A stretch of DNA of 64,000 bases from Bactericera cockerelli (GCA_024516035.1 CM044957.1:50526085-50590084); one strand, 5' to 3'; shown: positions 24,401 through 33,540, counted from the first letter of the stretch. Made by a program: numbers and translations. Notes: generated from the sequence alone by a model not told the origin.

Positions 24401-27400
24401 GGTTGGAAATGATTTAAGCATTAACCTCGCCTGGTGGTTACCATCCACTAAAGAGTGGAATTATTATTATTAAAAAAATGTATACTTAATTATCATCATA
24501 TCATAGGGTGGCGTCATCGTGAACGATGGTAGCCAGACAGTGGAGGAATGACTCAGCACTTCTACCACTGTCTTTACAAGGAGGCTAATAATTGACAAGG
24601 ACCTCCAGAACTAAGCCAATGCTGGTCTACTCCCTGTTTATAGTCCCCCAGCCAGACTTTTAGGTCTACTCCCTGTTTATAGTCCCCCAGCCAGACTGCT
24701 GGTCTACTTCCTGTTTATAGTCCCCCAGCCAGACTTTTAGGTCTACTCCCTGTTTATAGTCCCCCAGCCAGACTTTTATACATTTAAAAACTATACATTT
24801 AAAAAAACATCTTTATGTGCGAATTACCAGACGCGTTTCCGAGGCCGCAAAGGCACAACTGGACAAGCTGCTTCACTGCTCCAACCTCTTCCAGCACTCC
24901 TCCATGTACGAGTATACCCAGAAGCTGGTCAAAACCTTGCCGGCACATCTCAACACCGTGTATCTCGTGAACAGTGGGAGCGAAGCCAATGAGCTCGCGA
25001 TACTGATAGCCAGGTATGTTTGGCGATATCTATTTGTTGTGAACATGGATGGATAAGAAATGTAGAACTTGTAATACCTCGAACCTGTCCCTTAAATTCG
25101 GCCATCTTTGTTAGTTTTAACACAGAGAAAAACACAACAGTGACGTTTTTTTCTTTCTTTCTACATGCTTTGGAAGGTAATAAAGGTATCCGTATTGGAT
25201 CGTTTGTTCTGGGATGGATTTATTATCCATGAGATATAAGTTATTGAGAATTAAGGTAGTTATTTAAAAACATTTAAACACTTTTTGATTCGAAATTCAA
25301 GAGTTCAAATCCCGACTAAGGCAAAATTTCTGCACATTGGTTAAGTGGAAGAGCTGAAAGAGCTCACATGTGAGAACTGTGACACTAAAAAGAAAGCAAA
25401 TAAAATATTTTCACTACCTACTTGATGTCATGGCATTTAGAATTTATACCAAGATAGTATGTTTTTTTTTTTGGTATGTTAAGTATATCTAAAATACTCG
25501 TGCAACTGCACATGGGTTTAAACCGTTAATTTGAATATTAGTAGCTCTGTGAACTGTAAACCTCACACAGATTCAACTATCGCATTATCAATATTCAATC
25601 AAGCATGTGAGGACATCGAGACCTTTCATTCAATACCCACTCGATAGGTTTTAACTAAAAAATATCAACCGGCAATTTTTTTTGCCCCTTGTTCGATTTT
25701 TTACCACAGTGTGCGCCCCCCTTAGCTTTCACGATCACAAAATTTCTCTTCTGAACTCAAATGTATTTTCTTAACGACTCAACAAAATTTTAAGAGCCAT
25801 GCTTTAATAGAAGAATCGTTTTTCATTTTCACCAAAACGACCACCATTTGACCCCGAGTGACCTAATTTGGCCCAAAAACTACAAGTAAAATTTTAGGAC
25901 CCCAATGAACACGTATAATAAATTTCAACAATTTTGAAGAGTCCGGTTGAGAGTTATCGTGCAACAGACAGACAAACAAACAAACGAAAGCCGAATCGTC
26001 CAGTACCCAAGTTAAAACAGAACCTCACTTAGTGAGGTCGCTTCGCTTCCTCACTGTGTTCGGTTGATAAAAAAACAATGTCTCAACTGTCTGTTTATAC
26101 TGATGATACCCCAGGCTGTACACGAAGAAGCAGGACGTGGTGGCTTTCAACAGCTGCTACCACGGAGGCACCCATCTCACCCAGACCCTGACGGCGCTGG
26201 CTACCTACAAATACCCCAGGAACAATGCGCCCGGCATTCATCACGTGAGTTCAGCCCTCGGACTTATCTCCCCATGCCCTCCCACAAGACCAGTGGCGGC
26301 ATTACAAGTTAGAAAAAGATAAAATTTGGAGGTAATGCTAAGCTACCCAGCACAGTTTTTTTTTTTTTAAAGATGAGTGTTTCACAGCCTTTTTTATTTC
26401 GTAGCCATAAAACAGGGGCTACTGTAGACGCTTGTGGTCTGTGTTGTAGCCTACCCATCCCGTAGTATGCCTCCCCTCTGATGGGCGAGAAGTGACACAA
26501 TACTTCCCAATTAGGTGCTGGGTCAACACGAGTGCACCGGAAGTTGTGACATAATAACACAAGAAAACCCACATAGGTACCATTACATTATTATTATTTT
26601 AGAATTCTGATTATTGTATTCCAGGCCATGCAGCCCGACGTGTACCGCGGCATCTGGGGCGGCTCGCGCTGTCGCTACTCGCCCGTGCAGACCGCCCGCT
26701 ACTGCGAATGTTCGCCGCACCAGTGTGAAGCGAGCAACAAGTTCTACGAGCAGCTCGTGAACGCTTTCCAGTACAACGTGCCCATCACAGGGGCCGCTGC
26801 GCTGATCGCCGAGAGCATACAGGGTGTCTCGGGCGTGAAGGAGTTCCCGCGCTTCTATTTGCGCAAGGCGTACGAGCTGATCAAGTCAAATAATGGACTG
26901 TTCATCAGTGACGAGGTAAGACTAATGGACTGTTCATCGCTGGCGAGGTAAGACTAATGGACTGTTCATCGGTGACGAGGTAAGACTAATGGACTGTTCA
27001 TCAGTGATGATGTAAGACTAATGAATTGTTCATCAGTGACGAGGTAAGACTAATGAATTGTTCATCAGTGACGAGGTAAGACTAATGGACTGTTCATCAG
27101 TGACGAGGTAAGACTAATGCACTGTTCATCAGTGACGAGGTAAGACTAATGGAGTGTTCATCAGTGACGAGGTAAGTCTAATGGACTGTTCATCAGTGAC
27201 GAGGTAAGACTAATCCACTGTTCATCCGTGACGAGGTAAGACTAATCCACTATTCATCAGTGACGAGGTAAGACTAATGGACTGTTTATCAGTGACGAGG
27301 TAAAACTAATCCACTGTTCATCAGTGACGAGGTAAGACTAATCCACTGTTCATCAGTGACGAGGTAAGACTAATCCACTGTTCATCAGTGACGAGGTAAG

Positions 27401-30139
27401 ACTAATGGACTGTTCATCAGTGACGAGGTAAGACTAATGGACTGTTCATCAGTAACGAGGTAAGACTAATGCACTGTTCATCAGTGACGAGGTAAGACTA
27501 ATGCACTGTTCATCAGTGACGAGGTAAGACTAATGCACTGTTTAACCGAACTCAGTAGCTTTTAACCGCCGTTTAACCGAACTCAGTAGATCGATAAAGC
27601 GGCCGACTTGTAATCAGAGGTCCGTGGTTCAAGTCCCAGGTTATATGCAAATATTTAATAAAGCGAGTTTGAGTAGTTGTGATATCAAGAAAGTGATTAA
27701 CACAAATATGATAACTTTTTAAACTAACTAATGGACTGTTCAATAATATGATGTGTGTGTAGTGTGTGTGTGTGATGGTTTAGCGAAGCGGGTTCAGCCC
27801 GCTATTAAGAAATATAAGACAAGTATTTACAACCAGTTTTCAAATTCCAGGTGCAAACCGGTTTCGGTCGGACGGGCGACAACTTCTGGGGCTTCGAGAT
27901 GCACGGGGTGAGCCCGGACATCGTCACCCTGGCCAAGGGCGTGGCCAATGGGTTCCCCATGGGCGCCGTGGTCACCACCCAGGAGATAGCGCAGGTGCTC
28001 ACCAAGGCCGCCCACTTCAACACGTTCGGGGGCAACCCTGTGGGGTGTGCCATCGCCAGCACCGTGCTGGATGTGATACGGGACGAGGAGTTGCAGGCGA
28101 ACTGTAGAGAGGTGAGGCTTGTGAGGCATGGCAGTTGACCGAGCGATTTTATACGTAAATGCAAGCATGCACGCGGATGTAGTGTTTTTGAATGTGTATG
28201 CAATAAAAAATAAAATAAAATTAAAAAAAAGTTCTAGAGTTCTAAAGAGAACAAGATCTATAGCTCTGTAGACATTTTTAGCATTCTTTATTTTTTAAAG
28301 TAATAAACTTGGTCAATACCAGTGACATGTCATAATATCCCAAGCATACATGCTGCATTGCCGCGTTGAATTCCTATTGAAAACACTTGACGACTATTTT
28401 TACACGAAGTTTTTTTTGGGGGATTGAAATTCTCTGGGAAAAAAATTCTTTGGCGATCCATTTACATTCATTCATCAACAGAAAATACTTCCAATTAAAT
28501 TAGAAATTTATCGGACATAAAATAATTAGGACAATAACTTCAATCTCCCCCCCAGGTTGGCACCTACCTACTGCAGCAACTCAGCAAGCTTCGGGACGAG
28601 TTCTCCACAGTGGGGGATGTGCGGGGCAAGGGTCTGATGATTGGGGTGGAACTAGTGACTGTTCTTATCATAATAATTAGGATATAATTAGGATAATGAC
28701 TTCAATCACCCCTCAGGTTGGCACCTATCTAATGCAGCAACTCAGCAAGCTTCGGGACGAGTTCTCACTAGTGGGGGATGTGCGGGGCAAGGGTCTGATG
28801 ATTGGGGTGGAACTAGTGACTGCTCTTATCATAATGATTAGGATATAATTAGGATAATAACTTCAATCTCCCCCTCAGGTTGGCACCTACCTACTGCAGC
28901 AACTCAGCAAGCTTCGGGACGAGTTCTCACTAGTGGGGGATGTGCGGGGCAAGGGTCTGATGATAGGGGTGGACCTGGTTCAGGATAAGGAGAGCAAGGC
29001 GCCCCTGAACGCCCGCCATATGCTCCACATCCTGGACTCGTGCAAGGAGTTGGGCCTCCTGCTGGGCCGCGGGGGCCTCTCGGGGAATGTAAGTAGAGAA
29101 GAGGCCTTTTTTTCTCAATATGTACTTTTATTTTGTTGAAAAACAAAAAAAGAGAATGCCAAAGGCATTATCACCACCCTTGATCAGACTTTGTTTTTAC
29201 CTTTAATTAATTATACCCTTTCACTGTACCTGTATATAAAAATTGTAATTAAGTTTGATCAAAATTGTTGAAGAATTTCATCTTCATAAAGAATCTCTAT
29301 ATATAAAACAGAAAAAAGGACTACCTACCTACCTACCTATGTTTGTTTGTTTGTTTGTCCGGAGTTGTTTAGCCAAAACGGTAAGAGATAGCGAAAAATG
29401 TCTCAGAATTGACCCCCCCAAAACCATTATCGCTTTGTCCAGAAAAATTATAAAAAATTCAAAAAGGCATTGCTGTCCAGCAGTACGGCCATGCCTTAGT
29501 AAATTTGAAATTTAGTCCCGTTGCAAAGCACGGGCAAACGGCTAGTGCAATATATTTGTAAAAAATAATTAGAAAAGATGAAACGCTGAAGATATGACAA
29601 GTTTAAGTGGCCCATAATACAAAGCATAATATGTTGGGCCACTTATTATTGTATTTATATTATGGTTAAGAAAAAAATATAATTTAAATTAACTTAAATA
29701 ATAATATTCTAGCCACCCTCGATGGCTAATTGAATACACCAGGTCTCATTCAATCACTAAAGTTAAGCAACGTCCAGCAAGGTTAGGACTTGAATGGGTC
29801 ACCATCAAATTTGAACCTTCGTGATGTTGGCTATTCCCGGCCCACTCAGACTGGGTGAGGTTAGTTTGAGTAGCTGGTTTGTCAATTTCCAAAGGATATA
29901 GGCTAAAACTCTTGTCGTGATATGACCATGCAGTTGAAAGCGACGTTAAAAAATGCACAGATTAGTTATTAACACAAATATGATAGTTCTAGGCATGCGA
30001 ATACTAGCCCCTCACAAGGTTTTTTTCATTATAGGTGATTCGCATCAAGCCACCAATGTGCGTCACGATGGAGGATGCTAAGTTCACACTAGATGTGCTG
30101 CACTATGTTCTCACCAAATTTCAAAACAAGAGGCTTTGA
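18429..30139 (+). CDS. AGXT2: Alanine-glyoxylate aminotransferase 2, mitochondrial (9 exons)
   Basis: Exons 18429-18459, 20289-20398, 23044-23228, 24831-25013, 26115-26244, 26625-26915, 27851-28111, 28879-29088 and 30035-30139 join without a phase clash into 1506 bases (501 aa plus stop), close to the human length of about 514. It is a class III PLP-dependent aminotransferase, which moves the amino group of alanine to glyoxylate in mitochondria. Visible signatures: [20 protein letters not shown] (about 156-163, phosphate binding), [18 protein letters not shown], the PLP Asp in [12 protein letters not shown] (Asp309), the PLP Lys in [13 protein letters not shown] (Lys339), FNTFGGNP and [12 protein letters not shown]. 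The basic N-terminus ([19 protein letters not shown]) suits a mitochondrial presequence. Exon edges 6, 8 and 9 are tandemly repeated into flanking DNA. The coding exons are GC-rich and the introns AT-rich. Confidence 0.95.
18460..18840. other. AGXT2 intron 1, 5' part, with SINE D fragment
   Basis: AT-rich; antisense D-type body at 18690-18830 (TTTACCCTCCATTTGCAGG, CACCTGGCCTGGGTGGG). Confidence 0.5.
19178..19345 (+). repeat. 5S-derived SINE (family D)
   Basis: Starts GAACTTAAGCAACGTCCAGC, keeps a shortened 5S part, then GGAGTCTGAGTGAGGTTGATG and CGTCGTGATATGACCATGCA, the D tail. Confidence 0.65.
19733..19929 (-). repeat. SINE family A with a tRNA-like head
   Basis: Reverse strand starts TGTCCCGGTAGCTCAGTGGT (A box), then GTCGCGGGTTCGAAACCC (B box) and CCGGGACA, which pairs with the start like an acceptor stem. 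The tail ends in AATAAGGCGATATT. Other copies: 22625, 23568, 31382, 53548 and 55163. Confidence 0.75.
20030..20240 (-). repeat. SINE family F, antisense
   Basis: Holds GTAACGCCACCACTGG, CTCAAGAGGTATGATTGTAC and CACCGGGAATCGAATCCAGG, the antisense order of the F family. Confidence 0.55.
20289..20398 (+). CDS. AGXT2: AGXT2 exon 2
   Basis: Follows TTTTTCATCAG and ends GAG before GTGAGT. It encodes [19 protein letters not shown] and [16 protein letters not shown], matching the N-terminal part of AGXT2 before the catalytic domain. Confidence 0.85.
20455..20545 (-). repeat. SINE family D fragment
   Basis: CATGGTCATATCACGACGGG and CACCCAGCCTGGGTTGGGCG, antisense D body. Confidence 0.55.
20607..21990. 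mobile_element. Non-autonomous DNA transposon with 8-bp target duplication
   Basis: The ends CATGCGCGGATATAG and CTATATCCGCGCATG are inverted repeats, flanked on both sides by ATTCCCAC (20599-20606 and 21991-21998). An 8-bp duplication fits hAT or P superfamilies. The interior is a minisatellite plus a non-coding part with a Helitron-like end near 21905. No transposase. Confidence 0.8.
20690..21415 (+). repeat. G-rich minisatellite, about 10 units of 63-75 bp
   Basis: Units of the type TCTCAATAAGTTAGGGGGGC, ACGGGACCCAAAATAATTCC, CAATTCTAAGACTAATCCCG. A higher-order pattern repeats: blocks near 20780-21060 and 21065-21360 share the same order of variants. Confidence 0.9.
22625..22812 (-). repeat. 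SINE family A copy
   Basis: Antisense order TACTGCCCAGTTACGACTAT, CCCATTATTCCAGCAGTAAG and GTCCGGCTGGGTTTCGAACC. Confidence 0.7.
22830..22962 (+). repeat. SINE family D tail fragments
   Basis: Head-to-head D tails: TTTTAACGTCGCTTTCAACT and CGTCGTGATATGACCATGCA followed by GTTGAAAGCGACGTTAAA. Confidence 0.5.
23044..23228 (+). CDS. AGXT2: AGXT2 exon 3
   Basis: Acceptor TTCTTCCAG, donor GTGAGT, phase 0 to 2. Encodes [20 protein letters not shown] and [14 protein letters not shown], the typical start of the aminotransferase fold. Confidence 0.95.
23260..23490 (-). mobile_element. LINE 3' tail fragment
   Basis: Antisense: ACCCTTTATTAG, then TATGTCCTAACTAAAGGGCG and GGGTTATTGCCTATGGCAAT. The same 3' UTR in sense is at 58195-58385. 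Confidence 0.6.
23568..23765 (-). repeat. SINE family A copy
   Basis: TTATACTGCCCGACTAGGAC to GCTGGGTTTCGAACCCGCGA and ACCACTGGAATAG, antisense. Confidence 0.7.
23765..23875 (-). repeat. 5S-derived SINE fragment, antisense
   Basis: GGTCACCCATCAAGTACTGA and CTTCAGTGATCTGACGAGGA, antisense of the 5S-like head. It abuts the sense copy that follows. Confidence 0.6.
23870..24100 (+). repeat. 5S rRNA-derived SINE (family D), sense
   Basis: Reads GTTGAATACATTCAATTCGC, TCACTGAAGTTAGGCAACGC and ACTTGGATGGGTGACC in 5S order, then the CCCGGGCCACTCATGCTGGG body. Confidence 0.75.
24480..24780 (+). repeat. Dispersed repeat I with a short tandem array
   Basis: GGTGGCGTCATCGTGAACG and AATGACTCAGCACTTCTACC, then four units of GGTCTACTCCCTGTTTATAG with TCCCCCAGCCAGAC. 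The array ends about 50 bp before AGXT2 exon 4 but contains no exon sequence. Confidence 0.65.
24831..25013 (+). CDS. AGXT2: AGXT2 exon 4
   Basis: Acceptor AATTACCAG, donor GTATGT, phase 2 to 2. Encodes [19 protein letters not shown] and the phosphate-binding NSGSEANE. Confidence 0.95.
25720..26050 (-). repeat. Dispersed repeat H, inverse copy
   Basis: CTTAACGACTCAACAAAATT, TTGACCCCGAGTGACCTAAT and GAGAGTTATCGTGCAACAGA are the reverse of 17220-17460. It fills most of AGXT2 intron 4. Confidence 0.55.
26115..26244 (+). CDS. AGXT2: AGXT2 exon 5
   Basis: Acceptor TACCCCAG, donor GTGAGT, phase 2 to 0. Encodes [20 protein letters not shown], including the Tyr-His pair that stacks on the cofactor in this fold. 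Confidence 0.95.
26360..26545 (-). repeat. SINE family B copy
   Basis: Antisense: GTGTTTCACAGCC, CTACTGTAGACGCTTGTGGT, GTGCTGGGTCAACACGAGTG. Confidence 0.7.
26625..26915 (+). CDS. AGXT2: AGXT2 exon 6
   Basis: Acceptor TATTCCAG, donor GTAAGA, phase 0 to 0. Encodes [39 protein letters not shown] and FISDE with the PLP-binding Asp. Its last 24 bases and donor are the unit of the 32-bp array that follows. Confidence 0.95.
26892..27545 (+). repeat. 32-bp exon-edge minisatellite after AGXT2 exon 6, about 20 copies
   Basis: Each unit carries the last 24 bases of exon 6 (TAATGGACTGTTCATCAGTG then ACGAG) plus the donor GTAAGACT. About 20 copies follow head to tail with scattered point changes (TAATGCACTG, TAATCCACTG, TCAGTAACG). 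The first donor (26915) keeps the frame; reading into later units hits a TAA. Confidence 0.95.
27590..27720 (+). repeat. SINE family E copy
   Basis: GATCGATAAAGCGGCCGACT, anticodon-like CTTGTAA, and GGTTCAAGTCCCAGG, followed by AACACAAATATGATAACTT. Confidence 0.6.
27775..27808 (+). mobile_element. Helitron-like 3' end
   Basis: GCGAAGCGGGTTCAGCCCGC is a GC hairpin followed by TATTAAG; similar to 12000 and 21905. Confidence 0.35.
27851..28111 (+). CDS. AGXT2: AGXT2 exon 7, carries the catalytic lysine
   Basis: Acceptor AATTCCAG, donor GTGAGG, phase 0 to 0. Encodes [39 protein letters not shown] with the PLP Lys, and [16 protein letters not shown]. Confidence 0.96.
28200..28520. other. AGXT2 intron 7, 5' part, no recognised content
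   Basis: AT-rich with an AATAAAAAATAAAATAAAAT run at about 28202. No element ends recognised. Confidence 0.45.
28521..28878 (+). repeat. Two partial upstream copies of AGXT2 exon 8 (162-bp units)
   Basis: Copies at 28556 and 28717 each start with a C-rich tract and AG, then GTTGGCACCTA and the first roughly 100 bases of exon 8 (to GATGATTGGGGTGGA), then diverge into ACTAGTGACT and intron sequence. They lack the donor and reach a stop, so they look like decoy acceptors before the true exon at 28879. Confidence 0.95.
28879..29088 (+). CDS. AGXT2: AGXT2 exon 8
   Basis: Acceptor CCCCCTCAG, donor GTAAGT, phase 0 to 0. Encodes [39 protein letters not shown] and [12 protein letters not shown]. Only this third copy of the unit has the full exon. 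Confidence 0.95.
29290..29545 (+). mobile_element. Helitron-like non-autonomous element
   Basis: Starts AATCTCTATATATAAAACAG, has a CTAC repeat and TTTGTTTGTTTGTTTGTC, and ends GTTGCAAAGCACGGGCAAAC then GGCTAGT. This layout is known from insect Helitron/Helentron copies. Confidence 0.5.
29708..29955 (+). repeat. 5S rRNA-derived SINE, best-preserved copy
   Basis: From 29709 it follows 5S rRNA: TTGAATACACCAGGTCTC, AATCACTAAAGTTAAGCAAC, GTTAGGACTTGAATGGGTCA. It then runs into the D body (GGCCCACTCAGACTGGGTGA) and the tail CATGCAGTTGAAAGCGACGT. Confidence 0.8.
30035..30139 (+). CDS. AGXT2: AGXT2 exon 9, last coding exon
   Basis: Acceptor CATTATAG. Encodes [20 protein letters not shown] and [14 protein letters not shown], then TGA at 30137-30139. 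This matches the usual C-terminus (RIxPPMC). Confidence 0.95.
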   Translation: MIRIKPPMCVTMEDAKFTLDVLHYVLTKFQNKRL

Positions 30140-30716
30140 AATGTCCAGAGGATGCTAAGTTCACACTAGATGTACTGCACTATGTTCTCACCAAGTTTCA
30201 AAACAAGAGGCTTTGAAATGTCCAGAGGATGCTAAGTTCACACTAGATGTACTGCACTATGTTCTCACCAAGTTTCAAAACAAGAGGCTTTGAAATGTCC
30301 AGAGGATGCTAAGTTCACACTAGATGTGCTCCACTATGTTCTCACCAAGTTTCAAAACAAGAGGCTTTGAAATGTCCAGAGGATGCTAAGTTCACACTAG
30401 ATGTACTGCACTATGTTCTCACCAAGTTTCAAAACAAGAGGCTTTGAAATGTCCAGAGGATGCTAAGTTCACACTAGATGTACTGCACTATGTTCTCACC
30501 AAGTTTCAAAACAAGAGGCTTTGAAATGTCCTGAAGATGCTAAGTTCACACTAGATGTACTGCACTATGTTCTCACCAAGTTTCAAAACAAGAGGCTTTG
30601 AAATGTCCAGAGGATGCTAAGTTCACACTAGATGTGCTGCAATATGTTCTCACCAAGTTTCAAAACAAGAGGCTTTGAAATGTCCAGAAGATCCTATGTT
30701 CACACTAGATGTACGT
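30064..30716 (+). repeat. 77-bp minisatellite made from the AGXT2 stop-codon exon, 9 units
   Basis: The last roughly 65 coding bases with the TGA and TGTCCAG recur every 77 bp from 30074 to 30690, the last unit being partial. Unit differences (ACCAAATTT versus ACCAAGTTT, CTGCACTAT versus CTCCACTAT, CAGAGGATG versus CTGAAGATG) suggest real copies. They would fall in the 3' UTR. Confidence 0.95.
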
Positions 30717-30948
30717 TTGTGGTCTGTGTTGTAGCGTACCCATTCCGTAGTATGCCTCCCCTCTGATGGGCGAGAAGTGACACAATACTTCCCAATTAGG
30801 TGCTGGGTCAACACGAGCGCACCGGAAAGTATCCCTTACAAACAATTGTAACCAAATTAAGAATACAAATTTTTGTCGGCACGGGGGATCGAACCCGGGA
30901 CCTTCCGCATGACAAGCGAGTGCTTAACCACTGAGCTAATCGCGCGCT
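30713..30948 (-). repeat. SINE family B with tRNA-Asp-like head
   Basis: Reverse strand head: GCGCGATTAGCTCAGTGGTT (A box), CGCTTGTCATGCG anticodon arm (GTC, Asp) and GGGTTCGATCCCCC (B box), then the B body. Confidence 0.75.
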
Positions 30949-31380
30949 CTATTCAAACATAGTTGTTATTGCTGTAAAATAGCTTTTACTCACAAACCAA
31001 TTTACAATTTTTTAATTGATTTATTCTCAATACCTTATGTAGGGGTTGCGAATCCTCTAAATTTATTGGCTAGGATGTAACTATGTTTTTTTTACATCCA
31101 TTTTTAGCATCTGATTTTTTAGCATTTTAAAAACTGAAATGTTCAAATATTTGTAAATAATTACCTGTACATATTTTCAATTGATTATAATAATAAAATA
31201 ATTTTATTGTCAACAAAAATATTATTTACAATATTCCAGATCATTTTCCTAGACATAGAAGAGATAATATATATATTTTTTTATATATAAAAAATCATAT
31301 TTTCTGATGGGTACTACAATCAAATTAGATATAAGAGAAAAATTATCTGGTCAAATTTAACTCTCTATGAGAGAAAATAA
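30949..31380. other. Downstream of AGXT2, no recognised content
   Basis: AT-rich with TAATAATAAAATAATTTTAT near 31188 that could serve as a polyadenylation region; not proven. Confidence 0.35.
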
Positions 31381-31381
31381 T

Positions 31382-31557
31382 AATATCGCCTTATTTATAC
31401 TGCCCGATAAGGACTAAAAAGTCCAAGACGGATTATTATGTGGTAAAAATCCGAAATGGGATGGAAAATTGTCATGTACCGGCTGGGTTTCGAACCCGCG
31501 ACCTCTGGAACCTGGGGACTCACAGAGTGCGGCTTTACCACTGAGCTACGGGCACAG
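31382..31557 (-). repeat. SINE family A copy
   Basis: Antisense, TTATACTGCCCGATAAGGAC to GCTGGGTTTCGAACCCGCGA and TTACCACTGAGCTACGGGCA. Confidence 0.7.
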
Positions 31558-31664
31558 AAAATAACCTCTTCAAAAGAGAAACCTGGATATAAGAGAAGAA
31601 ATTACCGGTCCCTTGAATTCTCTTATGTCCAGGATTGACTGAATGTACATAAGATGGAATGGCA

Positions 31665-31745
31665 TGGATGTAAAGGTAAAGTGCCCTGAAGTAATGCGAA
31701 AGCGGTTCCGGGGCACAATTACCTTTAAGAAAAAACACGTTTTCT
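31665..31745 (+). repeat. SINE family G fragment
   Basis: GTAAAGGTAAAGTGCCCTGA and CGGGGCACAATTACCTTTAA. Confidence 0.5.
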
Positions 31746-32245
31746 CATACTCCCCCATAAATAATGTTAATAAAAGCTGAATACACTCTGACTGAAATCA
31801 TCTACGTACTGACAATCGTTAGTAAGCTCAATTTGTTATAACTTCTAAAGGTGTTAACAGCTACCAGTAAAAAATCTGCAGTGATGGAATGACTAAAATT
31901 AAGCTAGTAAACCAAATCAATATAATAAAAAAAAAAACAAGTAAATAAAAAACATTTATCTATTAATTCCTAATCCTTAGAAAAAAAACAAAAATAATAC
32001 GTTCACAAACATTGACATTGAATGTTGAATAACGAAATCACAACAAGAAATAGCTGGTTGAAAGAGACATATTTAGGACCAAATTAAAAAAAAAAGAGTT
32101 ATCAAATTTGTGTTAAATACAATCACGATACCACAATACTTACTCGAACTAATATTATTATCTGATCTGGTTGCAGGGTTTTCAGTGAAACCCTAACAAT
32201 TAACACTGCGACCTAATTAGATCTATTGTGACCCGTTGATTCTAT

Positions 32246-32484
32246 TTGGTTTTAACGTCCTGATTGAGATAGATAGTCAGAACGGGGGTTTTATCCTCCA
32301 TTCGCTGGGAATCGTACCAACTACCCACATTAACCTCACCCAGCCTGTGTAGGGCCGGAAATGCCAGCCTCACGTGTTTGGAGGGAACAGAATTTTCATC
32401 GAAAAGTCTGCTCCAACCGGGGATCGAACTCGGGATCTCTGGACTACGGGCAGTAGTGACAACCATTACGCCACGGAGGCTACT
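32246..32484 (-). repeat. SINE family C, antisense
   Basis: Reverse strand starts GCCTCCGTGGCGTAATGGTT, has a B-box-like GAGTTCGATCCCCGG and ends at AGGACGTTAAAACCAAATAG. Copies at 33033, 33640, 43242 and 52010. Confidence 0.7.
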
Positions 32485-32494
32485 CGAACTAGCT

Positions 32495-32590
32495 TTACCA
32501 ATTTTTTTGCTTAACTGGTGACTTGAACTACCGATCTCCAGATTACAAGATCGCCGCTTCATCCATCTAACTACTGAGGTCGGTAAACAA
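32495..32590 (-). repeat. SINE family E, head part
   Basis: Antisense of CCGACCTCAGTAGTTAGATG, anticodon-like CTTGTAA and GGTAGTTCAAGTCACC. Confidence 0.55.
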
Positions 32591-32619
32591 AAAAATAAAC
32601 TAGTGGTTCTGTGAACTGT

Positions 32620-32745
32620 AAACCTCTAGGACCCCAATAAACATGTATACTAAATTTCAACAATTTTGAAGAATCTGGTCGGGAGTTATCGCGGAACAGA
32701 CTGACAGACATACGAACGAAAGCCAAATCGTCCAAAATTTGGAAC
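32620..32745 (-). repeat. Dispersed repeat H fragment
   Basis: TAGGACCCCAATAAACATGT and GGGAGTTATCGCGGAACAGA. Confidence 0.5.
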
Positions 32746-33032
32746 AAAGATGAATTTTCCTTCAAATTTTCAATGTCTTGAAAATTTGAAGGATTCTAGG
32801 CAAAAAAATTTCAGAGGAAAGTAATTTTAAAATTTGCAATTTTGACACAGACTGACTCACTGACAGATCATCAAAATAAACGGGTCGCATTCCACTGACT
32901 GAGACATTGCTTCGCAACGCTTTGCAACATTTCCCGTTAAACTTTCGAGACATTTGTAATTGCGAAACGTCCGCAACAAATGTTGCGGACGTTTCGCAAG
33001 TGGGAGACCTAACAGTAGTTGACAAATGCAAG

Positions 33033-33240
33033 CCTCCCTGGTGTAACGGTTGTCACTACTGCCCGTAGTTCAGAGATGGATTCCCGGTTGGAGCAGACTT
33101 TTCCCTCCGAACACGTGAGGCTGGCATTTGCGGCCCTACCCAGGCTGGGTGACGGTAATATACGATTCTCAGCGAATGGAGGGTAAAACCCTCGTCCTAA
33201 ATACCTTAAATCGACGTTAAAACCAAAAAGAATCAATGGA
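33033..33240 (+). repeat. SINE family C copy
   Basis: GCCTCCCTGGTGTAACGGTT to GAGGGTAAAACCCTCGTCCT. Confidence 0.7.
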
Positions 33241-33369
33241 CATGAAAGGAGCCTTGACTTAGGATCTGGGTGTCCATATAATTATTATCTCACCACCGTG
33301 ATATAGGTATCTGTGCCTATCTCACGAACACGGAAATTATTAGTTAACAAACTCTAACCTCTTACATTC

Positions 33370-33540
33370 ACTGAGGGCTCATGTCCTCAACCAAGTACTC
33401 ATGATGGTTGATCGCACATAGAAATATGTGGTTCAGGACGAGCCAACTTTGAAATAAAGTTGGCTGGAGACCATCACTCACCCCTCCAGCTGTAGCCAAG
33501 CTGGCTACAACAACAACAACAACAACAACTGAGGGTTGCC
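33370..33540 (-). repeat. Dispersed repeat I with (CAA)n
   Basis: TGATGGTTGATCGCACATAG and AGTTGGCTGGAGACCATCAC, then CAA x 7 near 33509. Same units in inverse at 54855. Confidence 0.55.

Noticed and set aside
26892..27545. Regular 32-bp repeats that could be taken for a CRISPR array
   Set aside because: There are no unique spacers; units are head-to-tail copies of an exon edge in a eukaryotic gene.
29708..29955. 5S rRNA gene
   Set aside because: The 5S-like part is diverged, lacks a full 3' end and continues into a repeat body shared with other copies; it is a SINE.
30885..30948. tRNA-Asp gene
   Set aside because: The head resembles tRNA-Asp but is followed by the B-family body present in six places.
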